Source: Halichondria panicea (taxonomy: Eukaryota; Porifera; Demospongiae; Suberitida; Halichondriidae). Taken from it: a stretch of DNA of 64,000 bases. Shown here piece after piece: positions 24,670 through 36,752 of this stretch; the first letter of the stretch is position 1, and each line of letters begins with the position of its first letter. A program made the translations under genes and the position numbers. Location: assembly GCF_963675165.1 (NCBI RefSeq), contig NC_087377.1:17092518-17156517 (forward strand), written 5' to 3'. The notes beneath the pieces were generated by a model. It was not told the origin of the DNA. It did not search any database and saw only the letters and a program-made list of their open reading frames with translations.

Positions 24670-27119
24670 CTACTGTTGAGAGGATTGGTCCACCGTTTCC
24701 ATAGACATTGAATCTTGCCCGGGGCTACCAGCACTTGAGTTGCTTGTGAGCACATTCTGAGCCAGAATCAGAGTGTTGAGCAGACTAGCAGCAGCCGCGG
24801 CAGAGAGACCACCACCACCACCACCACCGCCGCCATTGTTGTTGGCTTGTGACAGCATGGAGGATTTCGGTACAGGAGTGGACGGAGAAGTGGTCGTGCT
24901 CGCAATGGAGGATAGAGTTTGTACGAGTGAGCTTAAGAGTGGTGTGTTTGGATTAGAGGCTCCAGTAGGCAGCGATGATTGTTGTTGTAGGGATGAGACT
25001 CAACTGGGTATGGGAAGAACAATAACAACTGGTAATTATCGTGCTTAGGGCATGTACAATGAAGCTGAGCCAATTGGCAAAACGAATGAACCTTGACCTC
25101 ACACACACACACACACACACGAACACCTACTGTACAGTATAAATAAAAGACGTTTACAGCATGGATGGATAGCCTCCATACAACAAATATGTAATTAGTT
25201 TTAGAAGTGGCAGATTTGATGTTAAAGCTTCGTAACTGTACTTTGTGGGAAATGCTTCTATTTGATTATGACCACGTACGTACATGTACATCTGTTGTAC
25301 ACTATAACTTTCAGTATTGAATTTGCATCACCTTCATTGTGTGTAGCCTTCCTCTGAGCTTCCCTGTTGGCGGCCATATCTCCAGACCTGCAAACCAACC
25401 ACCATAATAACAACACTCCTCACAGTTACCGTATTACTAGAATGTTTTACGAGCATATGCGAATTTTTAAACAATAAAATCGCAAAACCTAATTTCGGGT
25501 AAATACACACGATCCTTGCCAGAACGCAATAGTTAGATCGCAAAGGGTTGCCGATTTGGCTGATTCGCAAAGGTTTTTCACCCGTAGCAAAATATTCTAG
25601 TAATACGGTATGTAGCAAGAATGATGCTTTCCCTAACACATACTGTCATACATGTTATGCAGAGGTAGGCAATCACATGAACTGTGTACTCACAACTGCA
25701 TTTGAACGATGGGGTCGGCCGTGTGATAATCCATAGTTGATATCCCGCTCATCTTGGGTGCTATAGGTCGACCCATTGCATGCAGTATCTCAGCACTACT
25801 GGATGGTGGGATCATCACATACAGAGGACCTCAACACACACAACAACATAGTAAAAACTGACTATTTTTCAACACCACTTCCAAGAAACCTTATTTTATA
25901 ATTATTTTATATCAAACATTAGCAATAATACTCATGGTTCTACATGTAATTAGTATGTACAAGCACTTGGATAACTTATCGAGGCCTATAACTTTTGGAT
26001 TTGGCCAAAAAGCAATCGTCACACTGATAAATTTGGCCTCCATTACTCACCATTAATTTTTGGCCAGACTCTGAACCAGATGAAGTGCTCCTAGTGATGA
26101 GGAACTGAGATGAGGGGGTGGTCTGTCCACCTTGCTGCATCTGGATGAGGGCGTGGCCTATAGTGTTGAGGGTGGAGCCATCCTCAGAGGTCATGTCAGA
26201 GGGCAAACCATGATCGCTAGTTAGCGTGTGGACCTCCTGTGTGAGTGGGCGGGAACAACAAGTGTGTGTGTGTGTGTGTGTGTTCGTTATTTGGGAGGTA
26301 GTTACCATCATGCAAATTCTAACCATGTAATACGAAAGCGAAAATAATACGAAAACGAAACGTCTTAGAAGCCGGATACCTTTAAAAAGCGTTTTTAAGT
26401 GCTAGTTTTTATATGTTACTTGGTGTGAACTGTGTATGTGTGTGTTACCTGGGTATCATGCACAAGGCCAAAGTTAGGGCCCAAGTCACTGGCCTGTAGC
26501 TGCTCCACACTCTCCCCATCATCGCTCTGATTTATCTCTGTCTCAAACTGTGAACTGGGTACCACCTCTTCAGTAGCGATAGTAACCGTCTCCACGTCGG
26601 TCGGCTCTGTTCCTACGTGTAGTATCTCTGTATTAAAACAGTTTTTAAGTGTTTGCTTTTATGTTACTTGGTGTGAACTCTGTGTGGGTACATACCTGGG
26701 TATCATGCACAAGACCAAAGTTAGGGTCCACATTATAACCAACTACACATTATACACAAGTACCGTACTTGTTCAATTTAAGGCCACCCTCTAAATATGC
26801 GACACCCTCGATCTTAGGTAATATTCTGACCTCTAAAAGTAGCGACTGCTGTGTGTGACAATTATTTTTTTATATTGCGTCCTAAATAGAGGTCAGACCA
26901 CAGCCTCGATTCCAGGCCGCTAGAAACAATATAATTTTAAGCATCCTATAATCGAGGATAGTAGAGTAACCTCCAATTAGATACGACCCTCTAAATATGT
27001 GACACCAGGAATTTTTCTAAACCTCCAAAAGAAATGACCTCTCGCTTTGTAATTTAATATTTATGAATAACTGTACCTTGTTAATGTTCTTGATGAAGGT
27101 TCCTCAGTAGTCCCTGTCC
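24670..27119 (-). CDS. USF-like transcription-factor gene, copy U2
   Basis: Probable exons (transcription order): start exon near 27,079-27,127 (MSPWTGTTEE), 26,696-26,742, 26,449-26,627 (VGTEPTDVETVTIATEE), 26,051-26,236 (Gln/Ser-rich; IGHALIQMQQGG), 25,694-25,829 (YVMIPPSSSAEIL, RPIAPKMSG), 25,332-25,387 (DMAANREAQRKATHNE) and a tail ~24,670-24,998 (Gly9, Ala5, SMETVDQSSQQ, stop). YVM.P...EIL...RPIAP followed by a basic ..R.AQRKATHNE matches the USF-specific region running into the USF basic region, in the right order. That gives an E-box-binding nuclear factor by family. Phases of the first three exons do not all fit, and no intact helix-loop-helix exon follows ATHNE. It shares its promoter with the kinase-Kelch gene. 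Confidence 0.55.
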
Positions 27120-27249
27120 ATGGACTCATGTCTTCAGCCTCCACCAATACAGACAAATAGTTTGACCACTTGCTCAGAGCTTCAAAACTGACTGCACAAT
27201 TTTTGACTGACTGCACAATTTCTTTTTCTTTTCTTTTGTGGAAGCACCA

Positions 27250-27443
27250 CACGTGGTTAAGCCTCCTTCACCTTGGATCGAGGCTACACGTGGTTTAGCA
27301 TTGTATGTGTTATATATTGCACGTGACAGATTATTGTTTATTCTGCAGAGAAAGAGGGCGTATCTTGTTAGTTGCTGTTTTTCTGTATTTCTGTATCATG
27401 CTGTGAAGATACTGTACTGTACAGAGCCTCTGGATTATTATCA
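27250..27443. promoter_or_regulatory. Bidirectional promoter, cassette 2, three CACGTG E-boxes
   Basis: Exact copy of the cassette 1 promoter: CACGTG at 27,250, 27,287 and 27,320. It lies between USF-like copy U2 (minus) and the second death domain-kinase-Kelch gene (plus). Confidence 0.55.
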
Positions 27444-27572
27444 GTGAGTGCAGACAGCACTGTTTACTGCATGTACATGATTTAGATGGCATGATATAAT
27501 TTGCACACGCTAATTCTGACATATATAATTTATATTATACATTCATTGTTTATCTTATTCTCTACAGAGAAG

Positions 27573-28190
27573 ATGTCTGACTATCTCACAATAGCAGATC
27601 TAGGAAAACTATACATAGCTACGTTTGATGCTCGAATCGAGTGGCGAAACTTCTTGCTAGTTCTTGAGGTAGCCTCTGATACCATCGACAGCATTGGTAC
27701 AAAATGGCGAGACGATCCAAAGGAATGCTATCGTGAGGGTTTGAAAGAATGGCTGAAAGGTGGGGAGAGAAGCTGGGAAGATGTTGTCAAAGCTTTGTCA
27801 AGTCCTATTGTGGGCCGCAGTGACATAGCCAGGACCATCGAGAAAGATCATCTACAGTCTACTGATGCAAGCAATCCTACTGATGTGAAGTCAGAGGGTA
27901 AGCACTAGTTCAGCACAGGAATGCATATCTCATACATGCATGATGTTAGCTGCTATTATTCACCCCCTGGACCCCCTATACACACACACACACACACGCA
28001 CACACGCACACGCACACACACACACGCACACACACACACGCACACACACACACACACACGCACGCACGCACGCACGCACACACGCACACACGCACACACA
28101 CACACGCACACACACACACGCACACACACACGCACGCACGCACGCACACACGCACACACACACACGCACACACACGCACGCACACACGCA

Positions 28191-28242
<52 letters not shown>

Positions 28243-30988
28243 CACACACACACACACAATAATCTACAGTTTATCAAAATCGCCAGCTGATCAACGACGA
28301 TTTGACCGTTTTCCTAAACGAGCCTCTCGGTCAAGGTGCATTTGGAGCAGTCTTCAAAGGCAGCTACAAGGGCGAGATATGTGCAGTCAAACTTCTAATT
28401 TATGAGGCTCTAGAAATGCAGACAGGTTTCCCAGCCCGTAAAAGTGAAGAAGCTAGCAAAGCATTTGATCGTGAGTGTGAGTTTCTCCAGTCACTCCAGC
28501 ACCCAAACGTTGTTCTGTATTTGTCGACAGCTAAGCACCCCAAATCAGGGAGTACAATCCTTGTTGTTGAGCTGATGGATTGCAGTCTGAGATCCTATTT
28601 CTCTGGTCTTGATGAAGAGTCCCTCACTAGCGAATGTGAAATTAGCCTCTCCAAAGACATTGCTTGTGGTCTGGCCTACATTCACAGCAAGCAGATTATC
28701 CACCGTGACCTCTGTGGTGATAACGTCTTGCTGAAGCTAGCACAACCAGTACCTGTCGCAAAGATTTCCGACTTTGGCATGTCACGGCTATATGATTCCT
28801 CCAAGCTTAGCCACACCCTCACAGCCATTGGTCACCGTATGGGGTATCTACCTCTCGAGGCTATTCGATTGGACAAGGAGAATTACGATAATAGCGTCGA
28901 TGTTTTTTCCCTTGGGGTGATTATGGTACAGATTGTTCGCAAACTGAAGACAGTCAAATCTGTGGAAGATCGATTAGACCGTGTTGCCGAGGTCTCTCAC
29001 ACACACAAGTTGAGGAAGCTTATCGACAGTTGCTTGCAAGAAGACATGAGGAGGAGACCATCTGCCAGGGACATCTGTGAGTTAATTAAATAATTAATGT
29101 GTTGTACATTATAATAATACCGCAAATAATTTGTGAGTCAATTGTGTCTTGTACGATTCTGAAATTTTGTTCAGAAAAAGTTCCTTATTGAAGATTTAAC
29201 TTTTACTTTAGCTGCTTCACTGACAAGCTACTCTGACACAGTGGAGGCAACAAAGAGGGAGTCCAAGGACACTCAAGTAAATCAACTTTTACATCAAGTA
29301 TCTGAGAAAGACACTCATTCACAAGCATCTATCGATCGGCTTCAAGCTGAGCAAGTTTGTGGACTAGAAGAAGTGACCACTCCTAAACAAGAACAGTTTG
29401 AAGTTCAACCCAGAGAAATTAATCATCTAGTGAAATCTCTGCAGATACAACCTCGGAAGGACACTCAACCAGATAATAACTTAGCTGCAGATGTTGACCT
29501 GACAAGTGGCTCGAACCCAGTGGAGGCAACAAAGAGGGAGTCAAAGGACACTCAACCAGTCAAGAAGGTGCGTACATGTAGTGTGTGAATGAGATTCCCA
29601 CAGCAACAATAGTATTGTACCTTAACATGCATGGATGCTGTCTCATGTGTTAAGCCGTAACTACACATCCGTTTGAGTGTGCCTATAATTATGTACTTCC
29701 TTTAGTGAAGATTGTCTCGTTCTGTTGTAGAATTTCTACAATGATATTCACGTCTGTGTTTTAGATTTCCACCAACGTTCCCCTGTACAGGCTCACAGGG
29801 AGCACAAAGATGCTGAGCTGGTCAGGAGAGACGCCATCATTCAACAGCAGAGACAGGTGAGACAAAATGCACCATTATATTATTGCAGAGCTATAGTAGA
29901 AGCTTTGATCTCTTATAATCGTACTGTACATTCTATTAGACTGGTGGGTGTGGCCTCTTAAGTTAATTAGAGAAAGTGATTTAGTGTGCATGCAATTATT
30001 GCTACAAGTAACACTCGCTTGTTAGTAGACACTATCCTAATTACACTCATTCATTATTCAGGGTCCCCCTCCCAGAGAGTTGAGACCTCCACTCACTTTG
30101 AAATGGAGAAGAGGAAAAGACATGCCAATCAAGATGGGCTACTCGGTACAGAGTGTTGTTATCGGTGACACGGTGTATGTTGGTGGAGGTACTGCAATCA
30201 ATGGTCGTGACATGTGTACAGTGATGAAGCTCGAGCAAGATCAATGGACCAAACTACCAGAGTACACTGCCAAGTACTTCGCTATGACATCACTCGCTAA
30301 TCGACTAGTGCTGGTGGGAGGAAAGGATCCAAGAAACAACCAACCCACCAATCAGCTTGCAGTGTTTGAGTCAGGGGAATGGACTCACCCGTACCCACCA
30401 ATGAACATTGCTCGTTCTTTCTCAACAGCTGTCTCCTTCAACAACCACATCATTGTAGCTGGTGGGGATGATGATAAAGGACGTACCCTCTCCTCTGTGG
30501 AGGTGTTGGACGTGGCATCGAGAAGATGGTACATTGCTCAGTCACTACCTAACCCACGATCAATACTGAAATCGACTCTCATAGGAAACACCCTCTACCT
30601 AATGGGAGGGTGGGATCACACTGGGATAACCAAGACAGTGCACCACGTCGACCTCAATGAACTCATTGCAAAGGCCCATTCGAACCTGGACACACCCACT
30701 CTCTGGCAGACCTTACAGGAAGTACCACTCGTGTTCTCAGCTCCTCTCAGTATTGGGAGGTCACTATTAGCCGTTGATGGACGGGACGACAGAGCCAACC
30801 CAAGTTCATCGATCCACCTCTACCAGCCTGACACCAGGAGGTGGGTGAAAGTGGGAGACCTGCCTACTGCACGACACAACTGCACATGCTCAGTACTTCC
30901 TAGTGGAGAGGTCATTGTAGCCGGAGGACAGACAGAACCACTTACTAGTATTCCAACTATTGATTTCTTTTATATAAGTGCTAATTAG
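27573..30988 (+). CDS. Death domain-kinase-coiled coil-Kelch protein, copy 2
   Basis: Exons 27573-27897, 28270-29076, 29212-29567, 29791-29856 and 30062-30988. The 826-residue product is identical to copy 1 in all five coding exons. Domain content is the same: N-terminal death domain, active-looking kinase, charged coiled-coil linker, C-terminal Kelch propeller. If the duplication is real, the locus makes a double dose of one protein from two separate promoters. Confidence 0.9.
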
Positions 30989-31172
30989 TTATTTGTTATT
31001 GTTTCTCTTTGATATTGTGCGTTAACGATATGAATTTTTTTATCATGTTCTATAACTAAGTTGAAACAGAATTTCATTGTACATAGTTAATACGATGGCA
31101 TGAAGTGGTACGTACAAAAACAAACAAATTAAACAATCTAACAGTTAGATTCTCTTTGCAATCTTGATATTA

Positions 31173-32070
31173 TTATCTTGCATGTCGGAAAAAAAAGCTG
31201 TCCGAGGGTAGGGTGGACGCCTTCTCCCAGAATACAAAGTCTATCTCCTCTTCCGAGTCAGACAGTGAGGGGTGGGGCTCGGGAACTGAGGGGTTAAAGA
31301 GTCACATGGTCACAGTCACACTGAGTGGCCAGTTTACGTGAGGCCCCTCTCTTTCTTAGCAGCATAGTAGGCCTAAATGTGTGTGTGTGTGGGGGGGGGG
31401 GGTCGTACATGATTGTACATTGCACACCTTCAAATAGGACACATGCACTACATTGCTACCCTCGGCTGTTGACATAACTAATAAAGATCTATAGAAACCA
31501 GAGGAGTGTTATACAATAGTATATATGATCTGGTTAATCAGCAAGTAACGGGAGCAATAAAATAAAACTAGACTATATAGGCTGAAAGACTAGAGGTGAG
31601 AAGGGAGTTTTAGCATAACATCATAGACACGTACTTTATTGCACTAATATTATAATGAAACAGTAGGTGGTGGCACAGGTCCAAACACATACTATGAAGG
31701 TTATAGCTTAGCTGGTTATTTTCAATTAAGTACAATTTGCAATTTGGGCCTGAAATAAATACTATTATTGATCTAAGCACACTATAATTATTGCAGCACT
31801 ATTAAAGATGCTATTAAATACGATAAAATCGGAGGTTTGCAACACAAGATGACTACACAAGTCAACAAAGCTCTCAGAAAGAGACCTACAATGTGTGTAG
31901 TTGTCTGACATGCTATCACTCACTTCTCCAGCATTAGTTTCTCATTGTCTATAATGATCTGATCCACTCCAGGTGCGTTGCTACCGCTGGTTGCTAGGTG
32001 GAACTCCGCTAGTAAGCTCTCCTCGTTGGGATCAAAGTCCACCTCACCTGGTTGGTACAAATCCTCAGGT
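31173..32070 (-). pseudogene. Gene X fragment, cassette 2
   Basis: Exact duplicate of the cassette 1 fragment: exons 31,924-32,070 and 31,173-31,285, with the altered FFFRHAR tail. The surrounding spacers 30,989-31,172 and 31,286-31,923 hold nothing further that I recognise. Confidence 0.5.
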
Positions 32071-32573
32071 CTAGTAGGGAGAAAACACGTGAACAGTACT
32101 TACTCATCGATCCACCTCTACCAGCATACCTTGTATACAAGTGCATGTACATACAGACTAGTAAGCATGCTAGGTTCCCATTCTCTGTACTGTACATTCA
32201 ATAGTACACAGTCAACTCATTGCACTGCATAACTACACATTATACACACGTACCTTGTTCTTGATGAAGGTTCTTCTCAATGCCAGCTAATGGTTAGCTC
32301 ATGCACAAGCAGTCCATTACCAGGCCAACTTTCGAGGAAGTGCGGCTTGAGATGGAGGCTAGGCTGCACATAATTATAATGGGCGTGGTTACATATAAAT
32401 GGGCTTTGCTACAATATTCTTCTCAAAGAGCTCCACACAAATATCATGTATAAAAACTATGTATACATAATAATACTGACAATGTAGCTATAGTAAGTGA
32501 AGGAGAGATTACTAAAAAACACACGTTAAAACTAGAACAGTATAAACAGTCCACAATTATAATATACTGTACA

Positions 32574-35023
32574 CTACTGTTGAGAGGATTGGTCCACCGT
32601 TTCCATAGACATTGAATCTTGCCCGGGGCTACCAGCACTTGAGTTGCTTGTGAGCACATTCTGAGCCAGAATCAGAGTGTTGAGCAGACTAGCAGCAGCC
32701 GCGGCAGAGAGACCACCACCACCACCACCACCGCCGCCATTGTTGTTGGCTTGTGACAGCATGGAGGATTTCGGTACAGGAGTGGACGGAGAAGTGGTCG
32801 TGCTCGCAATGGAGGATAGAGTTTGTACGAGTGAGCTTAAGAGTGGTGTGTTTGGATTAGAGGCTCCAGTAGGCAGCGATGATTGTTGTTGTAGGGATGA
32901 GACTCAACTGGGTATGGGAAGAACAATAACAACTGGTAATTATCGTGCTTAGGGCATGTACAATGAAGCTGAGCCAATTGGCAAAACGAATGAACCTTGA
33001 CCTCACACACACACACACACACACGAACACCTACTGTACAGTATAAATAAAAGACGTTTACAGCATGGATGGATAGCCTCCATACAACAAATATGTAATT
33101 AGTTTTAGAAGTGGCAGATTTGATGTTAAAGCTTCGTAACTGTACTTTGTGGGAAATGCTTCTATTTGATTATGACCACGTACGTACATGTACATCTGTT
33201 GTACACTATAACTTTCAGTATTGAATTTGCATCACCTTCATTGTGTGTAGCCTTCCTCTGAGCTTCCCTGTTGGCGGCCATATCTCCAGACCTGCAAACC
33301 AACCACCATAATAACAACACTCCTCACAGTTACCGTATTACTAGAATGTTTTACGAGCATATGCGAATTTTTAAACAATAAAATCGCAAAACCTAATTTC
33401 GGGTAAATACACACGATCCTTGCCAGAACGCAATAGTTAGATCGCAAAGGGTTGCCGATTTGGCTGATTCGCAAAGGTTTTTCACCCGTAGCAAAATATT
33501 CTAGTAATACGGTATGTAGCAAGAATGATGCTTTCCCTAACACATACTGTCATACATGTTATGCAGAGGTAGGCAATCACATGAACTGTGTACTCACAAC
33601 TGCATTTGAACGATGGGGTCGGCCGTGTGATAATCCATAGTTGATATCCCGCTCATCTTGGGTGCTATAGGTCGACCCATTGCATGCAGTATCTCAGCAC
33701 TACTGGATGGTGGGATCATCACATACAGAGGACCTCAACACACACAACAACATAGTAAAAACTGACTATTTTTCAACACCACTTCCAAGAAACCTTATTT
33801 TATAATTATTTTATATCAAACATTAGCAATAATACTCATGGTTCTACATGTAATTAGTATGTACAAGCACTTGGATAACTTATCGAGGCCTATAACTTTT
33901 GGATTTGGCAAAAAAGCAATCGTCACACTGATAAATTTGGCCTCCATTACTCACCATTAATTTTTGGCCAGACTCTGAACCAGATGAAGTGCTCCTAGTG
34001 ATGAGGAACTGAGATGAGGGGGTGGTCTGTCCACCTTGCTGCATCTGGATGAGGGCGTGGCCTATAGTGTTGAGGGTGGAGCCATCCTCAGAGGTCATGT
34101 CAGAGGGCAAACCATGATCGCTAGTTAGCGTGTGGACCTCCTGTGTGAGTGGGCGGGAACAACAAGTGTGTGTGTGTGTGTGTGTGTTCGTTATTTGGGA
34201 GGTAGTTACCATCATGCAAATTCTAACCATGTAATACGAAAGCGAAAATAATACGAAAACGAAACGTCTTAGAAGCCGGATACCTTTAAAAAGCGTTTTT
34301 AAGTGCTAGTTTTTATATGTTACTTGGTGTGAACTGTGTATGTGTGTGTTACCTGGGTATCATGCACAAGGCCAAAGTTAGGGCCCAAGTCACTGGCCTG
34401 TAGCTGCTCCACACTCTCCCCATCATCGCTCTGATTTATCTCTGTCTCAAACTGTGAACTGGGTACCACCTCTTCAGTAGCGATAGTAACCGTCTCCACG
34501 TCGGTCGGCTCTGTTCCTACGTGTAGTATCTCTGTATTAAAACAGTTTTTAAGTGTTTGCTTTTATGTTACTTGGTGTGAACTCTGTGTGGGTACATACC
34601 TGGGTATCATGCACAAGACCAAAGTTAGGGTCCACATTATAACCAACTACACATTATACACAAGTACCGTACTTGTTCAATTTAAGGCCACCCTCTAAAT
34701 ATGCGACACCCTCGATCTTAGGTAATATTCTGACCTCTAAAAGTAGCGACTGCTGTGTGTGACAATTATTTTTTTATATTGCGTCCTAAATAGAGGTCAG
34801 ACCACAGCCTCGATTCCAGGCCGCTAGAAACAATATAATTTTAAGCATCCTATAATCGAGGATAGTAGAGTAACCTCCAATTAGATACGACCCTCTAAAT
34901 ATGTGACACCAGGAATTTTTCTAAACCTCCAAAAGAAATGACCTCTCGCTTTGTAATTTAATATTTATGAATAACTGTACCTTGTTAATGTTCTTGATGA
35001 AGGTTCCTCAGTAGTCCCTGTCC
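32574..35023 (-). CDS. USF-like transcription-factor gene, copy U3
   Basis: Same exon set as U2 shifted by 7,904: tail ~32,574-32,902, 33,236-33,291, 33,598-33,733, 33,955-34,140, 34,353-34,531, 34,600-34,646 and a start exon near 34,983-35,031. The C-to-A change at 33,910 lies just downstream of the Gln-rich exon's donor. Its upstream flank belongs to the diverged third cassette, so its promoter differs from that of U2. Confidence 0.55.
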
Positions 35024-35141
35024 ATGGACTCATGTCTTCAGCCTCCACCAATACAGACAAATAGTTTGACCACTTGCTCAGAGCTTCAAAATTGACAGCA
35101 CAATTTCTTCTTCTCTCTAGCTCTAGAAGTGAAACACCAGC

Positions 35142-35297
35142 CACGTGGTTTAGCAATGTTATCGCACGTGACAGCTATTGTTTATTCCTGCAGAGAAAGA
35201 GGGAGGGTCTCGTTGTAGCTGAGCTAGCTGTTGTCCTGTATTTCTGTATCGTGCCTGGTATCAAGCTGTGAAGATACTGTAGCTCTGGATTATTATC
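35142..35297. promoter_or_regulatory. Bidirectional promoter, cassette 3, two CACGTG E-boxes
   Basis: CACGTG at 35,142 and 35,165 (GCACGTGAC). Flanks diverge from cassettes 1 and 2 but the two E-boxes and their ~23-bp spacing region (GGTTTAGCAATGTTAT) are kept. A 5'UTR donor GTAAGT occurs at about 35,300. Confidence 0.5.
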
Positions 35298-35450
35298 AGT
35301 AAGTGCAGACATCACTGTTTTATTTTCTGCATATAGATCTACGGTACATGGTTTTGATGATATAAAATATTTTGCACACACCAAATATTTATACATAATT
35401 ACATGTACCTTCATATCATTGCTTATCTTATTCCACACTCTACACAGAAG

Positions 35451-35850
35451 ATGTCTGACTATCTCACAATAGCAGATCTAGGAAAACTGTACATAGCTAC
35501 GTTTGATGCTCGAATGAAGTGGAGAAACTTCTTGCTAGTTCTTAAAATACCCTCGGATACCATCGACAGCATTGGTACAAAATGGCAAGACAATCCTGAT
35601 GACTGCTATCGTGAGGGTTTGAAAGAATGGCTGAAAGTGGGTGACGGAAGCTGGGAAGATGTTGTCAAAGCTTTGTCCAGTCCTATTGTGGGCCATAGTG
35701 ACATAGCCAGGACCATCGAGAAAGATCATCTGCAGTCTACTGATGCAAGCAATCCTACTGATGTGAAGTCAGAGGGTAAGCACTAGTTCAGCACAGGAAT
35801 GCATATCTCATACATGATGTTAGCTACTTATTCACCCCCCTCCCCCCCCC

Positions 35851-35898
<48 letters not shown>

Positions 35899-36665
35899 GT
35901 TCTACAGTTGACCAAAACCACCAGAAGATCAACGATGATTTGACTGTTTTCTTAGATGAACCTCTAGGTAAAGGTGCATTTGGAGCAGTCTTCAAAGGCA
36001 GCTACAGGGGCGAGATTTGTGCAGTCAAACTTCTAATTTATGAGGCTGTAGAAATGCAGACAGGTTTCCCAGCTGGCAAAAGTGAAGAAGCCAGCAAAGC
36101 ATTTGATCGTGAATGTGAGTATCTCGAGTCACTCCAGCACCCAAACGTTGTTCAGTATTTGTCGACTGCCAAGCACCCCAAATCAGGTGGTACAATCCTC
36201 GTTGTTGAGCTGATGGATTGCAATCTGAGATCCTATTTCTCTGGCCTTGATGAAGAGTCCTCCCTCACTAGCGAATGTAAAATTAGCCTCATCAAAGACA
36301 TGGCTTGTGGTCTGGCCTACATTCACAGCAAGCAGATTATCCACCGTGACCTCTGTGGCGATAACGTCTTGCTAAAGCTAACACAGCCAGTGCCTATCGC
36401 AAAAATTTCCGACTTTGGCATGTCACGGCTATACGATCCCTCCAAGCTTAGCCACACCCTCACGGCCGTTGGTCACCGTATGGGGTATCTACCTTTCGAG
36501 GCTATTCGATTGGACAAGGAGAATTACGATAATAGCGTGGATGTTTTTTCCCTTGGGGCGATTATGGTACAGATTGTTCAGAAGCTGAAGACGGTCAAAT
36601 CTCTTATAATCGTACTGTACATTCTATTAGACTGGTGGGCGTGGCCTCTTAAGCTAATTAGATAA
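35451..36665 (+). pseudogene. Death domain-kinase gene, copy 3, truncated by internal deletion
   Basis: Exons 35451-35775 (death domain) and 35908-36665 (kinase) give 360 aa. Motifs are intact through [30 protein letters not shown] and DVFSLGAIM. After KLKTVKS at 36,602 the sequence jumps into what is intron 4 in copies 1 and 2, reads [12 protein letters not shown] and stops. The last kinase helices and linker exons 3 and 4 are lost. It may still give a short death-domain kinase, but the kinase fold is incomplete. Confidence 0.8.
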
Positions 36666-36752
36666 TGTGATTTAGTGTGCATGCAATTATTGCTACAAGT
36701 AACACTCGCTTGTTAGTAGACACTATCCTAATTACACTCATTCATTATTCAG

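Larger units (their letters stand above)
19123..35091. repeat. Tandem duplication, unit 7,904 bp
   Basis: Sequence 19,123-27,187 recurs at +7,904 (27,027-35,091). Everything compared was identical, including the ~270-bp CA/CG microsatellite, the G run near 23,490, introns and spacers. The only difference I found is C at 26,006 against A at 33,910. Outside these limits the neighbouring paralogous sequence diverges at once (an A-run difference at 19,122, substitutions from 35,092). Confidence 0.95.

Noticed and set aside
24773-25048. Plus-strand ORF with Ala/Pro runs (LAAAAAERPPPP)
   Set aside because: It is the antisense of the Gly/Ala-rich tail exon of the USF-like gene.
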